Part shown: one piece after another, positions 50,310 through 61,816 of the stretch
Layout: the number at the start of each line of letters is the position of its first letter
Numbering within the stretch: the first letter of the stretch is position 1
NCBI GenBank assembly: GCA_010015745.1
Contig: ML978158.1
Span: 558,001-622,000 of the forward strand
Reading direction: 5' to 3'
Length of the DNA stretch: 64,000 nt
Source: Setomelanomma holmii
Lineage: Eukaryota > Ascomycota > Dothideomycetes > Pleosporales > Phaeosphaeriaceae
Position numbers and translations under genes: made by a program
Notes under the pieces: model-generated
Seen by the model: the letters and a program-made list of their open reading frames with translations, nothing else
Told to the model about the DNA's origin: nothing
Databases searched by the model: none

Positions 50310-53300
50310 TCATTTCCACCCACTCAATCCCGCCCACGGATCATTCGCACCACCCTGTTGCTGGCCTTGTTGTCCTTGCTGTCCAGGTTGTCTAGGCGCC
50401 GCATAGCCTCCCGGCCCACTCGGATACCCACCCTGCGAAAAGTGACTATAATCCACATTCTGGCTCGGCGGCGGGCCCGGCGGCGGAGGCGGGAGTACAT
50501 ATCCTTGCGGCAAACTACTCTGTCTTTGCTGTTGTCCTTGCGCACCCCATTGCGTCGGGGGTTGGCCCCATGGCTGTTGTTGGGCGGGCACGGGTGGGGG
50601 GTTGAAGAATTGCTGGTGTGCTGGTGGCGAGACGGGGTTGAATTGTGAATGTTGGGCGGGATTGTAGGCGGATTGGCGGGAGGCTTGTTGTTGTTGTTGT
50701 GATGGTGCGCCGAATGATTGGTAGGATTCACGGCTTAGTGGAGGAGGTTGTTGGTAGCCGTTGTTTGATGAGGCGCCGTAGGATTGTTGTGGGGACATGT
50801 AAGGCTGTTGGCTTTGTGATGTGATAGGGTAGCGCGGCGTGATGGGTGGTGAGGCGGCGGGATTATAGGCTGGATGTGCGCCTGCGCCGGTTGCAGAAGG
50901 TGGCCGGTAGCTTGGTGTCGATGAAAGAGGTGGTGGTATGCTCTTCTTCCTACCGCCACCCTGGGAGACGGGCGAGCCTGAACTTGATGGTTCCATGGAC
51001 ATTCGTTCCATCAGGTCCCGCATGCGCTGTTGTTCTTGATCGGCGCCTTGAGACTTGTTTTGCTCAATACGAGCAAGTAATTGGCCGCCTTCGGAGCGAC
51101 GGTTCTGGACGAAGGTCTCGACGTTCTTCTGTAGACTTGATACAGTGTCCTTCATCTCAGAGTAGAAGTTCTGGGCACGGAGGAGACCAGCGACAAGGTC
51201 ATTGAAGCTTTGGAATACCCGCCTATACTTCGTCATGACGGTGTTCCGTTGTCTTGAGAAGGCTTCATATTTGCTTTGCTCTGATCGCACACGCTTGTCT
51301 TTCAACAGGTCTGAGTACGTTCGTGTGAGCTCCTTGAGTAGGGAAGCTTGTTTGTGGTTGGCTTGGAGGACGCGATTCTGGTGCGGTCGGAACTTCTCTA
51401 GCTCAGCCTTGAAGAGCTGCGATTCTTGGTTGGCAATGGCTTTCTTGTTGAGGATGAGGACGTTCGAAATATCATCGGAGTGAACCTAGCATGTCAGTAC
51501 TTCGGCATTTCAGATCCTCGAGGCAACCATACCTTGTCCTTGAGATCCTTCAATATCTGCGTTCTCTCTTTCTTGACCAAGTTCAGCTTTCGTAGAATTT
51601 CTTCAACCGACGCAATCTGATCCGCAACAGTCGGGCCATCGTCAAAGTCGTCGTCGATGAGATTACCCTCGGTCGGCCGTGGGCTCTTGCCTTTCTGTGC
51701 ACCTGCCTTGACCATCGCTCTCGAGTATAATACATCTGCTTCATCCGTCTCCCCTGCTGATCGCATCTCGTCGAAATCTGCCTCGCACTGTCGGAAGGTG
51801 CTGTAAAGTTGCGCATCACTCGTACTAGCCTCCTCGATCGCTCCTCGGTAATTCCGAATATCGCTCCGTAATGTTGCCGTCAACCGTGAGCTGGGCTGCT
51901 GCGTCCAATCCGCGCCGTACTTTGATCGCATTTTTTCGCAGACGCTCTCCTCCATATCAAGTTGCTTCTGACTTGCATCAAGCATTCCTGAGATCTCGGC
52001 TTTATCTTGGTTTAGCTGGTCGAAAGCCGCAGAAAACGGCTGGTGTCCAGCAAGATCCTCGCACCACTTTCGGAAGTCATCGTCAACCATCATATCTTGG
52101 TCCATGCCGCCTCTTAGCACGTTTAGACTGTCCGGCAGTTTTAGATAATCTAGACTGGCCGCCATCTCGTCGTTCGCAATTTCAACTCTTTCACTCTCTG
52201 CTCGTATCAATTTCGCCTTCTCCTCATCGTACAGACTGGCTGATTCGGTTACGGCAAGTGGGACGATCTTCTGGAAGATGTCCGGCCCGATAATTCTTTG
52301 TATATCCTGTCCTTGGTACAGCTCGCTGACTGGTATCGCTTTTGCCGCGGGCATCTTTGCGATGGCTGACAACGACGCCTCATTCGGGATACCTTGGTGG
52401 TAAATGTAGTCGTTGTCTTTCGATAATTCTGCCAGCTTTTCCTGTACATTCGCGACATGCTTCTTTGCCATCTCTGCCAAGACCGAACCAGTATCTGATG
52501 CTAGATTCGAGTTGGCGGGTGCGGACGAGGGGAAACTGTTCGCAGCTCGGCTCGCGTCTTTGGCGCTCGCTTCAGCTACCTGCAGTCTGCAGATTGCTAC
52601 ACCGTGTGAGTTCGCATCGTCGTCTGCTAGCGCTTGGTAGTATTGGGCCAATGAGGTCATGTAGTGGGATTTGATCTAGCCAGTGTCAGCGTTCTGCCTG
52701 TCTCCAAACCCTCAATGTGCATACCTGGCAGACCAAAAGCCAGACCTTCTCGAAGACGGCATTCTGTACATTCTCTTGTGCACCCTCTACAGCCTGTCCG
52801 TACAGAACAGCCGCCTGGCTCGCCAATTTCGCCAACAGACCAACCTTCTTGCCATCCGCTATTTGCTTCTCGAGGAACACCTCTTGCGCCTGTGCCAGCA
52901 TGATCGCTATAAGCGTCTTGACCGTCTCGCGACTGAGATCGGTGGATGGCGCGTGCAAAAAGTTCTCGTTGATATAGGTGAACATGCCAGCCGAGGCCTG
53001 GAACGAATGGTACGAAGTTTTGAGGCCGACATCTTCGTGGCGGTTCTGATTCGCAGCGTGGCAGGAAAGCACGGCGGATATGTTGAATATGATGGAGGCC
53101 TTTTCGTATGCGAGCGAGTACTGCGAAGTCGGCTTGTGTGTGAAGGCATCGAACCTGGCCATTGTTAGCCCGCGCCACCCCCTGGGCTTCATGGTGCCCT
53201 GCTGTATCCTGAAACGTGGCATGCGATCTCTCAGCTTCCCCAGACGTACCATGTAAAGCTGATCTTGATATGGTTCTCATCGACCGGGAATCTCAGGTCC

Positions 53301-53530
53301 AACAACTCCAGCTGGCCATAATATCTGTATAGCAGATCCCGCCCAGCTGCACTGTCCTTCCCAGCGCCCCGCATGTCCTGTCGCAGCCGATTCAAAGTCG
53401 CGCATTCTTCCGCATATCGTTCGGGATCGTCGCCGTAGGTTGAGCGTATGTAGCTCTTGAGCGGCTGTATCCAGTCGATTTCGCTCGTCTGCTTCATCGG
53501 CACTGAAATCATGGGCACTTGAGACGTCAT
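50310..53530 (-). CDS. bro1: BRO1/ALIX-family ESCRT-associated protein
   Basis: Four exons, 53530-53250, 53154-52725, 52675-51533 and 51485-50310, give 1009 residues. The BRO1 domain (residues 1 to about 390) begins with MISVPMKQTSEIDW, contains YGDDPERYAEECATLNRLRQDMRG and FNISAVLSCHA, and should bind Snf7 of ESCRT-III. The central coiled V domain (about 400-740) binds YPxL-type or ubiquitin partners. The C terminus is Pro-, Gln- and Gly-rich and ends DPWAGLSGWK, as in other filamentous-fungal Bro1. It recruits the deubiquitinase Doa4 at multivesicular endosomes. The homologous pH regulator PalA/Rim20 is less likely given this ending. Donors are GTACGT, GTATGC and GTATGG. Confidence 0.92.
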
Positions 53531-54353
53531 GGTGGGCGAATTGGGTATGGTCCTTGGCCAGACGGGGGAGAGTCCCTCCAGGGCTACGGTGGAGTAGTCG
53601 TATACGTTGTTTACGCAGCAAGTGCGAGCGCGCGGGTGACGATGGTGAGGAAGGTACGCGCCGTCGGTGTTATATCGGGCAGTCGAGCTGAACCCTTAGC
53701 AGTGCCTCTCTCCGTTTGCGCGCAATTTGGGCGTGGAGCGATCTGGCGGTCACGCTGTGCTCGTCGGGCGCCGCAAAGGCATGTGTACGCGGGATGACGT
53801 TGCAGCGCTGAGCTGTTCACACCTGCATCCACGTTGCGGCTACCTGCAGCTTCCTGCGGGAAGATCCGAGTGCCGATAAGAGCGATTGCGGCACAGCAAG
53901 CTTAGAGAGGAACGTGGTGAATGAGGATGTTTTGGGGGCTTTCGGAGGTTGTCAGGCGGGGCAACCTCAGCTAGACTAAACGGTGGTGCACTGCACACTG
54001 CGCGTGGCCTGCAAGGCACATCGTGCATAAGCACACCTCCACCAGCGTTGAAGCCTGCACCTCTCAATGCTCTCTTCATCGCGCCATTCACTTCTCACCG
54101 CTAACAGATTGCGACTCTACGCTGCAGTCACATTTATCACGAGAACTTTGAGGAATCGTCGTGGGTGATCCTCGCCGTGCGGCTCCGTGCGACCAATCGC
54201 CTGCTCCCAATGCCGCGGCATGACTCCGTTTAAGCGCTCAATATATTGCCCCTAGCACGTCTGGTAGGGCAATTCCTGATAACAACACAGACATCTGCAT
54301 ATCAAAAGACACGCGCTGAAAGAGTGCGCAACAACAGGGTTGAGCGTGATCAT
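53531..54353. other. Intergenic, BRO1 promoter region
   Basis: Minus-strand genes lie on both sides. No coding region was supported; it probably holds the BRO1 promoter and the 3' UTR of the next gene. Confidence 0.45.
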
Positions 54354-56759
54354 TCAAGGACTCGATAAGCTGTCCATTCGCCTCCTCTTCGCTTCCTGCG
54401 GCTTCTTCGGCAAAGCGTCAGCCTTTCCGACTTCCCATCCTCGATGGCCCCGGTGTATTATAGGACACTCGACTCGACCACCCTTTTCATCCGTCTGCTT
54501 GCGCGCTTGCTTTTCTCCTTTCGCAGCCTCATAAATTCGTCCCTCAAACTCTCCGCTGGCTTTGCTCCGACTGCCGTTCGACTCCCTTCTTCCGTGCGAG
54601 TAACAGAGTCCCTTGCTGTAGCCCTGGTATTTTGCATGTAAAGGACACAGCGGACTGTTGGGCAGATGCTCTGGTACAATCCATTCAAACTTCCTGCGCT
54701 CGTCGATTTCCCTGAGAGCGGCCGAGGTGAGTTGTCGTTCGTCCGGAGCGTCGTCTTGTTGCCTTCGGAACCACACCTCCCGGACATCCGATGACATTTT
54801 GCTTACCCCCGGGCGCTGTGGATGAATCATATTCTTAGCATCTACATATCCACCTGGTGCGTCCACGAGTCCAGGCGTCCCGTAGCTGGGATTTCCCTCG
54901 ACAGTAAAGGCGCGAACGGCCGCATTCGGTGTCACTGGATCAGGACCCTCCGGCCCCTCTTCCTCTTCCTCTTCCTCGAGATCCATGTCTGACGACAGGT
55001 AACTCATCAATAGTGCATCAGAATCCCAGTACCCTCCAGGACTGGCCTTGGACTTTTTCCCTGCTATACCAATGCCGTGATCGAAGAAGAAGTCTGCGAG
55101 CTTACCCTTCACTTCGCCATTAGCATCAAACATGGGAGGCGTTGGTACACGATTAAGTCCTGGAGGGACGAAGGCTGGCGGTAAAGGCAAATCCTTTGAA
55201 GCAATTGGCGCATTGTAGGGGGGAGCAGCGACCGGCTGTTTGCCTATCCACCAAGCGCGGCTGGAAGACGTTGATTGCATCTTCTCTTTGCCTCTGTCTG
55301 ATTCATCTGCAATTCGACCAGAGCGTCTGAAAGGTCTCATGGACAATCTTCGTCCGATAGACTCGCCAAACGATGGCTGAGGAATGTCTTCACTCGACCT
55401 AGTCATGGAACGAGCCCAACGCCAGCGGCTTGAACGATTCCTTTGGGCCCCTTGACCGAGCTGCTGAAGCTCCGCCCTTGTTCGAGCCTCTTGCTCCTGG
55501 AGGATATTGCGATCGTCCCGCGACCAGTTGCCATCCGGTGTTTGTGCATTTGGAGACTCGGTAGTTCCGCTTCGACCACTTCGGCTTCTCTGGTTGCGAG
55601 GACGTGTGATGTAACGGCGATCGCGAATCTCCATCTGTGAGCGTTCGAACTTGGGCAAGTTGGAAGAGTCAATACGATCACTGCCCGGGAACAAACCCAT
55701 TGCTTCGGCCTTCCCTCCCATATTAGCCTCGCACGCATAGTCTTCCTCCAAAATGGGCGCAGTGTGTGATGATGCATTGTACTGTTGCCAGTTAGGTGGT
55801 TCATTGCGGATCCATGGTGTTTTGGGGCTTCTTGGACGCGATGGCGTGATACTACTGAGCTGTCCGACTGGCGGTCGACTTCGAGCGGGTAGATCAGGTA
55901 TCTCGTTTGAAAGAGTGAGATCCAGGTTAACTTTTCTCCGGTCTCTGAGACTGCTTTTCGATAACGATGGTACGGAAGGAGCGGTTGCAGTATCACTTGC
56001 TACCGATTCAACAATCGAAGGCTTTCTTGGTGGCGCATCATGGCTTTCTGTGGTCTTCCGGGATGGAGGCAACAGAAATGAGAGCCTGCGGTCTTTCTTG
56101 ACCTCCTGGTGTGATTCGGTCGAGCTCTCGCTCCGGGACGCTCTTCTTTGATGTTCGTGCTTGTCTTCTGAAAATGTCTTAGACGGAGAAGGGTTCTTCA
56201 CGTTGGGAACATGTCGTGCGATTCCTCTGGCGAAGCCGGCAATTGAGGACCTTGCGGTATCTTGACGCGCGAGTGAGTTTCGTATCGTCGATGCATTGGA
56301 AGATCGGTCCCAGCGAGGTTGAAAGTCGACGGTATTGGTCTGGAATGTTCGCTTGTTATGAGCACTATCTGCGTCCTCATTCGTTGGCTTGCGCAACAGC
56401 TCTTCAAGCGGTGGTGGTGTCCTCATTCCTAGCTGTTCTGGCGGCAGCGGATTACCACGTAAACTGCGCTGCTCCTCATACTCTGGCCGTGAGTCCCAGG
56501 TGAAGCCGTCTCGCCTGTTGTCATGGCGCGGTGTAACTTCGCCGTCATCACCAGGCGGATGTATACCGATCATTTGGTCTACATGTTCTTCGAGCGAACT
56601 ACAATGTCTGGCAAGGTATGTTTGAGGTCTCGGTTGTAGGACGTTGCAAGTCTGAACGTGTACGACAGAGCTTACCACGAAGGAGAAAGTCGATCCAGTG
56701 TCAGCTCGGCGGCCGTCTGCTTCGATTGAGTTTGCAGAGGACGAATGATTCGATGGCAT
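54354..56759 (-). CDS. Large disordered protein of unknown function
   Basis: One exon of 801 residues. Most of it is rich in Ser, Arg, Pro and Asp and looks disordered. The only ordered-looking parts are residues about 560-640 (PTPPMFDANGEVKGKLADFFFDHGIG, then an acidic Glu run) and a C-terminal block FEWIVPEHLPNSPLCPLHAKYQGYSKGLCYSHGRR, where Cys and His spacing hints at metal binding. The C terminus is basic and may contain a nuclear signal (PKKPQEAKRRR). I believe similar proteins occur widely in Pezizomycotina, without known function. A short intron near residues 29-50 is possible, but no acceptor keeps the frame. Confidence 0.75.
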   Translation of the reverse strand: MPSNHSSSANSIEADGRRADTGSTFSFVVSSVVHVQTCNVLQPRPQTYLARHCSSLEEHVDQMIGIHPPGDDGEVTPRHDNRRDGFTWDSRPEYEEQRSLRGNPLPPEQLGMRTPPPLEELLRKPTNEDADSAHNKRTFQTNTVDFQPRWDRSSNASTIRNSLARQDTARSSIAGFARGIARHVPNVKNPSPSKTFSEDKHEHQRRASRSESSTESHQEVKKDRRLSFLLPPSRKTTESHDAPPRKPSIVESVASDTATAPSVPSLSKSSLRDRRKVNLDLTLSNEIPDLPARSRPPVGQLSSITPSRPRSPKTPWIRNEPPNWQQYNASSHTAPILEEDYACEANMGGKAEAMGLFPGSDRIDSSNLPKFERSQMEIRDRRYITRPRNQRSRSGRSGTTESPNAQTPDGNWSRDDRNILQEQEARTRAELQQLGQGAQRNRSSRWRWARSMTRSSEDIPQPSFGESIGRRLSMRPFRRSGRIADESDRGKEKMQSTSSSRAWWIGKQPVAAPPYNAPIASKDLPLPPAFVPPGLNRVPTPPMFDANGEVKGKLADFFFDHGIGIAGKKSKASPGGYWDSDALLMSYLSSDMDLEEEEEEEGPEGPDPVTPNAAVRAFTVEGNPSYGTPGLVDAPGGYVDAKNMIHPQRPGVSKMSSDVREVWFRRQQDDAPDERQLTSAALREIDERRKFEWIVPEHLPNSPLCPLHAKYQGYSKGLCYSHGRRESNGSRSKASGEFEGRIYEAAKGEKQARKQTDEKGGRVECPIIHRGHRGWEVGKADALPKKPQEAKRRRMDSLSSP

Positions 56760-57166
56760 AAGCGAGCTGGGTGGTGACAGCTGTTCGCTTCTGTAGCTAT
56801 TGGCATTGAGCAGTGCGATGGTGGCGAGTGTTGTGTGATCGGACTAAGAATGTTTGATATGAGAGGTGAGGGTAGAACAGTGAGAATAGGTAGTGGATGT
56901 CAAGAGAGAAAAGATGGTTGATTGGTCGAAGTCGAAGTGTTTAGGCTTGTATTACCTGGTTAAGAAGGAGCGCTGCGCAACAAGAACAGCACTCGCCTGC
57001 CAACTATGCAAACTCCTTCGCAACTGCCCAACATGACTTTGGAGCATGAGGAAAAGTGCTGATACAACGCCATGATATGCAACCGTGAGTGCCTCGCCCA
57101 GCCCATTCCCAATCATGTACACCGAATGTTTCCTGCCCATATCTCATCAAACATCATATACGATCA
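56760..57166. other. Intergenic, SMC2 to unknown protein gene
   Basis: Same-strand spacer of 0.4 kb holding the promoter of the disordered-protein gene and the SMC2 3' end. No gene was seen. Confidence 0.45.
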
Positions 57167-60100
57167 TCACCTATCAGAACCACTTGTTGCGGCGACTACG
57201 CTGGTACCGTCCACGAACCTTGTGCGGAATATGCGATTCGCATTCTGGAACATGCCATCCTTTAAGCTAACAACGATAAACTGCGAGCCTTTAAATCTTG
57301 TCTTGAAGAGGCGACCAATGTTTTGTGTGTGCGAGAGATCGAGCGCTGCATCGACTTCGTCCAAGATGTACATTGGTGCGGGCTTGAATTGTAGCAGAGC
57401 CATGATGAGCGATAGTGCGATCAAGGAGCTGCGCCATATTAGTTGACAGTTGGGTACACAAAAGTTGTTTGGACATACCGTTGACCACCGCTCAACTCAG
57501 TCAGTGACTGCTTCCACACCTTGCCCAACATGACCTTCACCTCCAACCCATCGGAAATGGTCTTGCCCTCTGGTGGGTCCAGCTTGGCGAAGCTGCCCGG
57601 CAACAGCTCGTTGAAGATTGCACCAAAGTCGCGATTGACTGTTGTCCAAGTCTTGTGTAAGGCTTCCTTCTTGTACTCATCAAGCTTGACGATGGTTTCC
57701 TCGATCTTTGTCTTGTCCTTGATCACTGTCGACATGTTCTTCTTGAGGTTTGCTTCTTTCTTTTCGACGCTATCAATCATGGCCATAACTTTAGGGTTGA
57801 TCTTGTTCTTCTTTTGCTGGAACCTCTCCTCCAACGCCTTTCGCTTGGTCTTGCAGTCTGCCATGTTCACGCCCTTGAAGTCGTACACGGTACCGGCTCG
57901 TCCAAACAGCTCCGCATCGCTGGCGATGAAGTCGTACTCCTTTTCAAGCGCTTTGACGTGGCCTGCGGCGCCTTCCTGCTCCTTGTGAAATCGTTCAATC
58001 TCATGACCAAGCTTCTGTTGCTCTAGACCACCTTCAGTGATGGAAGTGTTCTTCGAGCGAATTGCGTCTTCGAGCGCACGAAGCTCCTCATCGAATCCTG
58101 TCAACTTCGCTTGCTCGTCGCTAAGATTGGCTTGGGCGATGTCGTGGGCATCTCTGACTCGAGCTTGTTCTGCAAGGAGCTCGTCAAGCTCCTCTTGCTG
58201 AGACTTCAATGTAGTCTCGACCTCCTGGAGCTGTTCTTGTGTGGCTGCAAGGTCGCTGCCACACTGCTCAGACTCAACCATAGCCTCTCGCATTTCGCTC
58301 TGTAAAGGCTTGATGGCGGCGTTGTTCTTGCTGAGGGCTTTCTTCAGCTTCTCTAGCGAAGCCTGCAACTCAGCTAGCTTGCTGCCTTTGTTATTGTTGA
58401 ACTCGCTCATGTCGCGTTCGATTCGCTTCACATCCTTGTTAACTTCGTCTTGTCGTGCTTTGGCAGTTTTGACGTCTTCCTTCAACTGGGCAATGTTCTG
58501 CTTCATCTCTTCGATGGCTTGAATAATCTAGACCGAGTCAGCACAATACAAAGCTGGCAAAGACGAAAGAACAACTTACTGATGATGAAGAGTTGCCACT
58601 GATCTGCTCCTCAGTCAGCTTGATCTCATGTTGCTTGAGATCCAATTCTTGTTTCGTGTTTCGTGCAGCATCCAACTTCTTCTTCTCCTTAACCATAGTG
58701 GCTTGCAGCGACACCAGCTGTGCTTCCTGCGACTTCAGCTCCATGGTGATCTGGCTCAACTTCTGCAAAGTGATAAGCACTCCACTCGACTGGGGAGCAC
58801 TGCCACCAGAGAGAACACCGGCCGGATCGTACGTATCGCCCTGATGAGTGACACTCCTCATTCGGACTGCGGGATCGAAGGTGACGCGCTTAGCAGTCTC
58901 TGCGTCCTCGCAAACCAGTGTTGACCCGAACACGTACTCCATCGCCGCGGTGACCTCTTCATCATATCCGACTAGCGAAAGAGCAAGGTCAACTTTTCCA
59001 GGTGCAAGCTTTTGTGCAGCACCAATCTTGGCAGCAGATGCTGGGAAAGCGGAAATCTTGTCGAGTGGGATAATGGTGACGCGCTTCTTCAGCCTGCCGT
59101 TTTCGAGGAGCTGCTTGCCGGTAGCAGCAGAGTCAACAACAACATTGTAGAGTCGTCCGCCAGCACAAATTTCCAAGGCGGTGCCTGCCTGAGTGTGCTC
59201 CTTGTTGAGCGTGAACAGCTGGGCAACGAGACCTTTGACGCGAGATCGATCGAAGTTCGGCGCCGGATCGGAATAGCTGAAATCGATGTTGGCCACTCTT
59301 CGCCTCATCTCATCCGCTTGTTGCTTCAATTCGCGAATCCGTGCTTGTAGATGCGATTCTTGCTGATACATATCGGACTCCTTACCTTCGTCAAAGCCCA
59401 TTTTGGATAGTTCCGACTCAAGCTTCTTGGCTTGTGTTCGCAGCGCCTCAAGGTCCTTGATCAGTCCAGAATTCTGATCTTTCGCTTTCTTCGCCTTGGG
59501 CTCATCCTCCTTGACCTGCTTCTCAAGGTGGGAGATTTTGAGCTTAGCTTGCTCCTGCTCAGTCGCAGCAGCGCTAGCTCGATTCCTTGCATCTTGTAGC
59601 TGGCCTTGATAGCCACTTTCTTGACCTTCTCTAGAAGCAACACCGGTCTGGAGGGTCTGAAGCAGCTCTTCCTTCTTCTCAACCTCTTCCGTCTGCTTCG
59701 CGAGCTCGTTGTGCGCAGTCTGGTATTTCTCTTGTAGCTTCTCGTAAACCTTCTTCTTTTCCAAGAGCTGCTTTTCAAGGTCCTTGACGCTCTTCTCAAT
59801 ACCTTTTCGTCGCTCCACTTCCTCGGCCATGCTTGTGTTCTTCAGATCGAGGACGGTCGTGAGACGAACAACTTCATGCGAATGCGCTTTGACTTCTTCC
59901 TCAAGAGCCTGAAACTTGCCGCCCTTTCTGAGCTCCGTCTCTCGGGTGGCCTTGACCTTCTTGATCTCCTCTTGTAGATATTCGATCTCCTTCTTCATCC
60001 GTACAGCCGCCTCCTCGAGATCTGTAGCGCGCTGTTTCTTCGCTTCGAGGTCGTCAGCCGACTGCTGTAATCGTTCGTTGTAGCGGATATAGTCATGGGC

Positions 60101-60950
60101 AACCACCAGCTTCGTCAGTCGCTCGAGCTCGCCCTGCGTCTGCTGAAATTCGAGGAATGCGCGCTTTTCTTGTCGCAACTTCTCGAGCTTGGGGTCAATC
60201 TCATCCCGTAGCAGCTCTGCAATCTCCTGCACCTTCATCTCCTTCTTCGCCATTGTTTTGTGTGCCTTGTCGCGTCGGTCTTCAAACATGCGCGTTCCTG
60301 CAGCTTCCTCCAGCATTGCCAGTATCTCCTTCGCCTTCATGTTCAGCACTTGCATGACTTTACCCTGCGCAATCATGAAGTTTGGGTTGTTGATGTTGAG
60401 TTGGACAGACTGGAAGAGGTTCTGTATGCTCTGTTGTTGCGCACGGTGTCCATTGATGAGGTACTTGCTCGCTCCACCCAGTACAATCTGCCTGGTCACC
60501 GAGATCTGCGTATGTTCCTCAAACCCCACAGGGCTCTTCGATTTGTCGCGGTTGTCGAATACGATCGTGACGCTTGCTTTGGTGACACCCGCTTGTCCAC
60601 GCTTATAGATGAGGTCCTGCAACACGCATCAGAGGGTGCCAAGTGACATATCGCCAACACAACCCACCTGTAAATTCTGCGCTCGAACCACGCTCAGATT
60701 GTTGATACCAAGGACGAAACATATCGCATCGAGAATGTTCGACTTCCCCGATCCATTCAGTCCCGTAATTGAGTTGAAGCTCTCGTCCCTGCGATGTGTG
60801 AGCAGTGTGGGTACGTAATGGGGAGGTAAACAAACCAGCCAGAAATGACTGTGCGGACGGCGTACGACTTATAGCCCTGCCAAAATATTAGCAGGTGTCG
60901 CAGAGTCCTACGTATACACATACATCTATAACGAGTTCTATAATCCTCAT
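57167..60950 (-). CDS. smc2: Condensin subunit SMC2
   Basis: Six exons, 60950-60924, 60876-60836, 60788-60668, 60616-58580, 58527-57479 and 57428-57167, all in phase, give 1178 residues, the normal SMC2 length. It is the ATPase of condensin with SMC4, compacting mitotic chromosomes. The N-terminal head holds Walker A GLNGSGKSN and the SMC2-type NPNFMIAQGKVMQVLNMK segment. Two long coiled coils flank a hinge at about residues 520-680. The C-terminal head has the signature LSGGQRSLIALSLI and Walker B MYILDEVDAALD. The first three exons are only 27, 41 and 121 nt, and exon 6 completes the Walker B lobe. Nothing odd was seen. Confidence 0.95.
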
Positions 60951-61319
60951 GGTAGGCGCATATGTTGTTGTCGTGTTGCGCTGTCCACGAGTGTTTGTTT
61001 TGGCAAGGGTTCAGGCGGCGCTCGCTAATGCCGCTGTCGCGCTAGTGTGCCACCCACGTGCTTTCGCGATTTCGCGTTCTGTCAGCGTCGCCTGCACTCC
61101 CAGGCTGAGATGTGAGATTAGCTGGCACAACCTGATGCGCTGTCCGGACCTTCACATATGCTCAACATAAGGAGCTGAGCGTGGAAAACGCCCTACGGCT
61201 TTCCATCTCGGGGCTTCAGCGATCTAGCCTCTTACCGTACGCCTGCCTTACCATACTCGCAAGGTCGGCTGGCTGCAGGCTGTCTTTGGGCTGTCTTGGT
61301 GACGGACAATATCTCCATA
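60951..61319. other. Intergenic, SMC2 promoter region
   Basis: Divergent from the HET remnant. No gene was seen. Confidence 0.4.
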
Positions 61320-61816
61320 AGATGGCTCAGTCCGTCTCCGCCGAAAACACACACAGGTCGATGGAAGACTTTCGCTATCCCGAGCTACCGCCAAGTCTTG
61401 TTGTTAACCAGAGTTTGCTGCAACTCGTTTCTGTTTCGCCAGGGCGCCGCTCCCCGCGGTGTTTCTCTTTGAGTGGCTTCAGATACACGATGTTGGTATT
61501 GGACCCCCGCCTTGAAGAAATCATGACGGAGGCAAAATTCGTGGGCGAGCCATATGACATCTGGCGTTTCTTGACTTGGCGGAAAGATGCCCAGTGCTCT
61601 CTCTTGCCCGATCGCATCTTCGGCCTTTGCGGCCTCCTCGAGGAAGCTCTTGAGAACAGATGGCCACTGAGGGTGACGTATGAAGGAAACATATCCGACT
61701 TGTTCTGGAGGGCTAGAGCCCACTACCACGCTTGGTCATATGTGAGCTTTATGAGGCAGCTACGAGATACTTTCCAGCTAACTTCCAGTGCCTTGAGGCC
61801 CGCTCCGCCCGGATGA
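61320..61816 (+). pseudogene. HET-domain protein remnant
   Basis: The plus strand reads a segment resembling the C-terminal part of HET proteins: an IWRFLTWRKDAQCSLLPDR stretch followed by IFGLCGLLEEALE, matching the usual Cys-x-Asp-Pro-Arg-Asp-x-Ile-x-Gly-Leu-x-Gly-Leu pattern, then VTYEGNISDLFWRA, matching the Asp-Tyr-x3-V-x2-Val-Phe block. The N-terminal half with the SHTWG-type motif is absent. An intron of about 47 bp may start at 61740 (GTGAGC, GCTAAC branch), but the reading then stops after some 30 codons. It is probably a truncated old copy, unrelated in sequence to the intact NLR at 13-17 kb. Confidence 0.4.
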
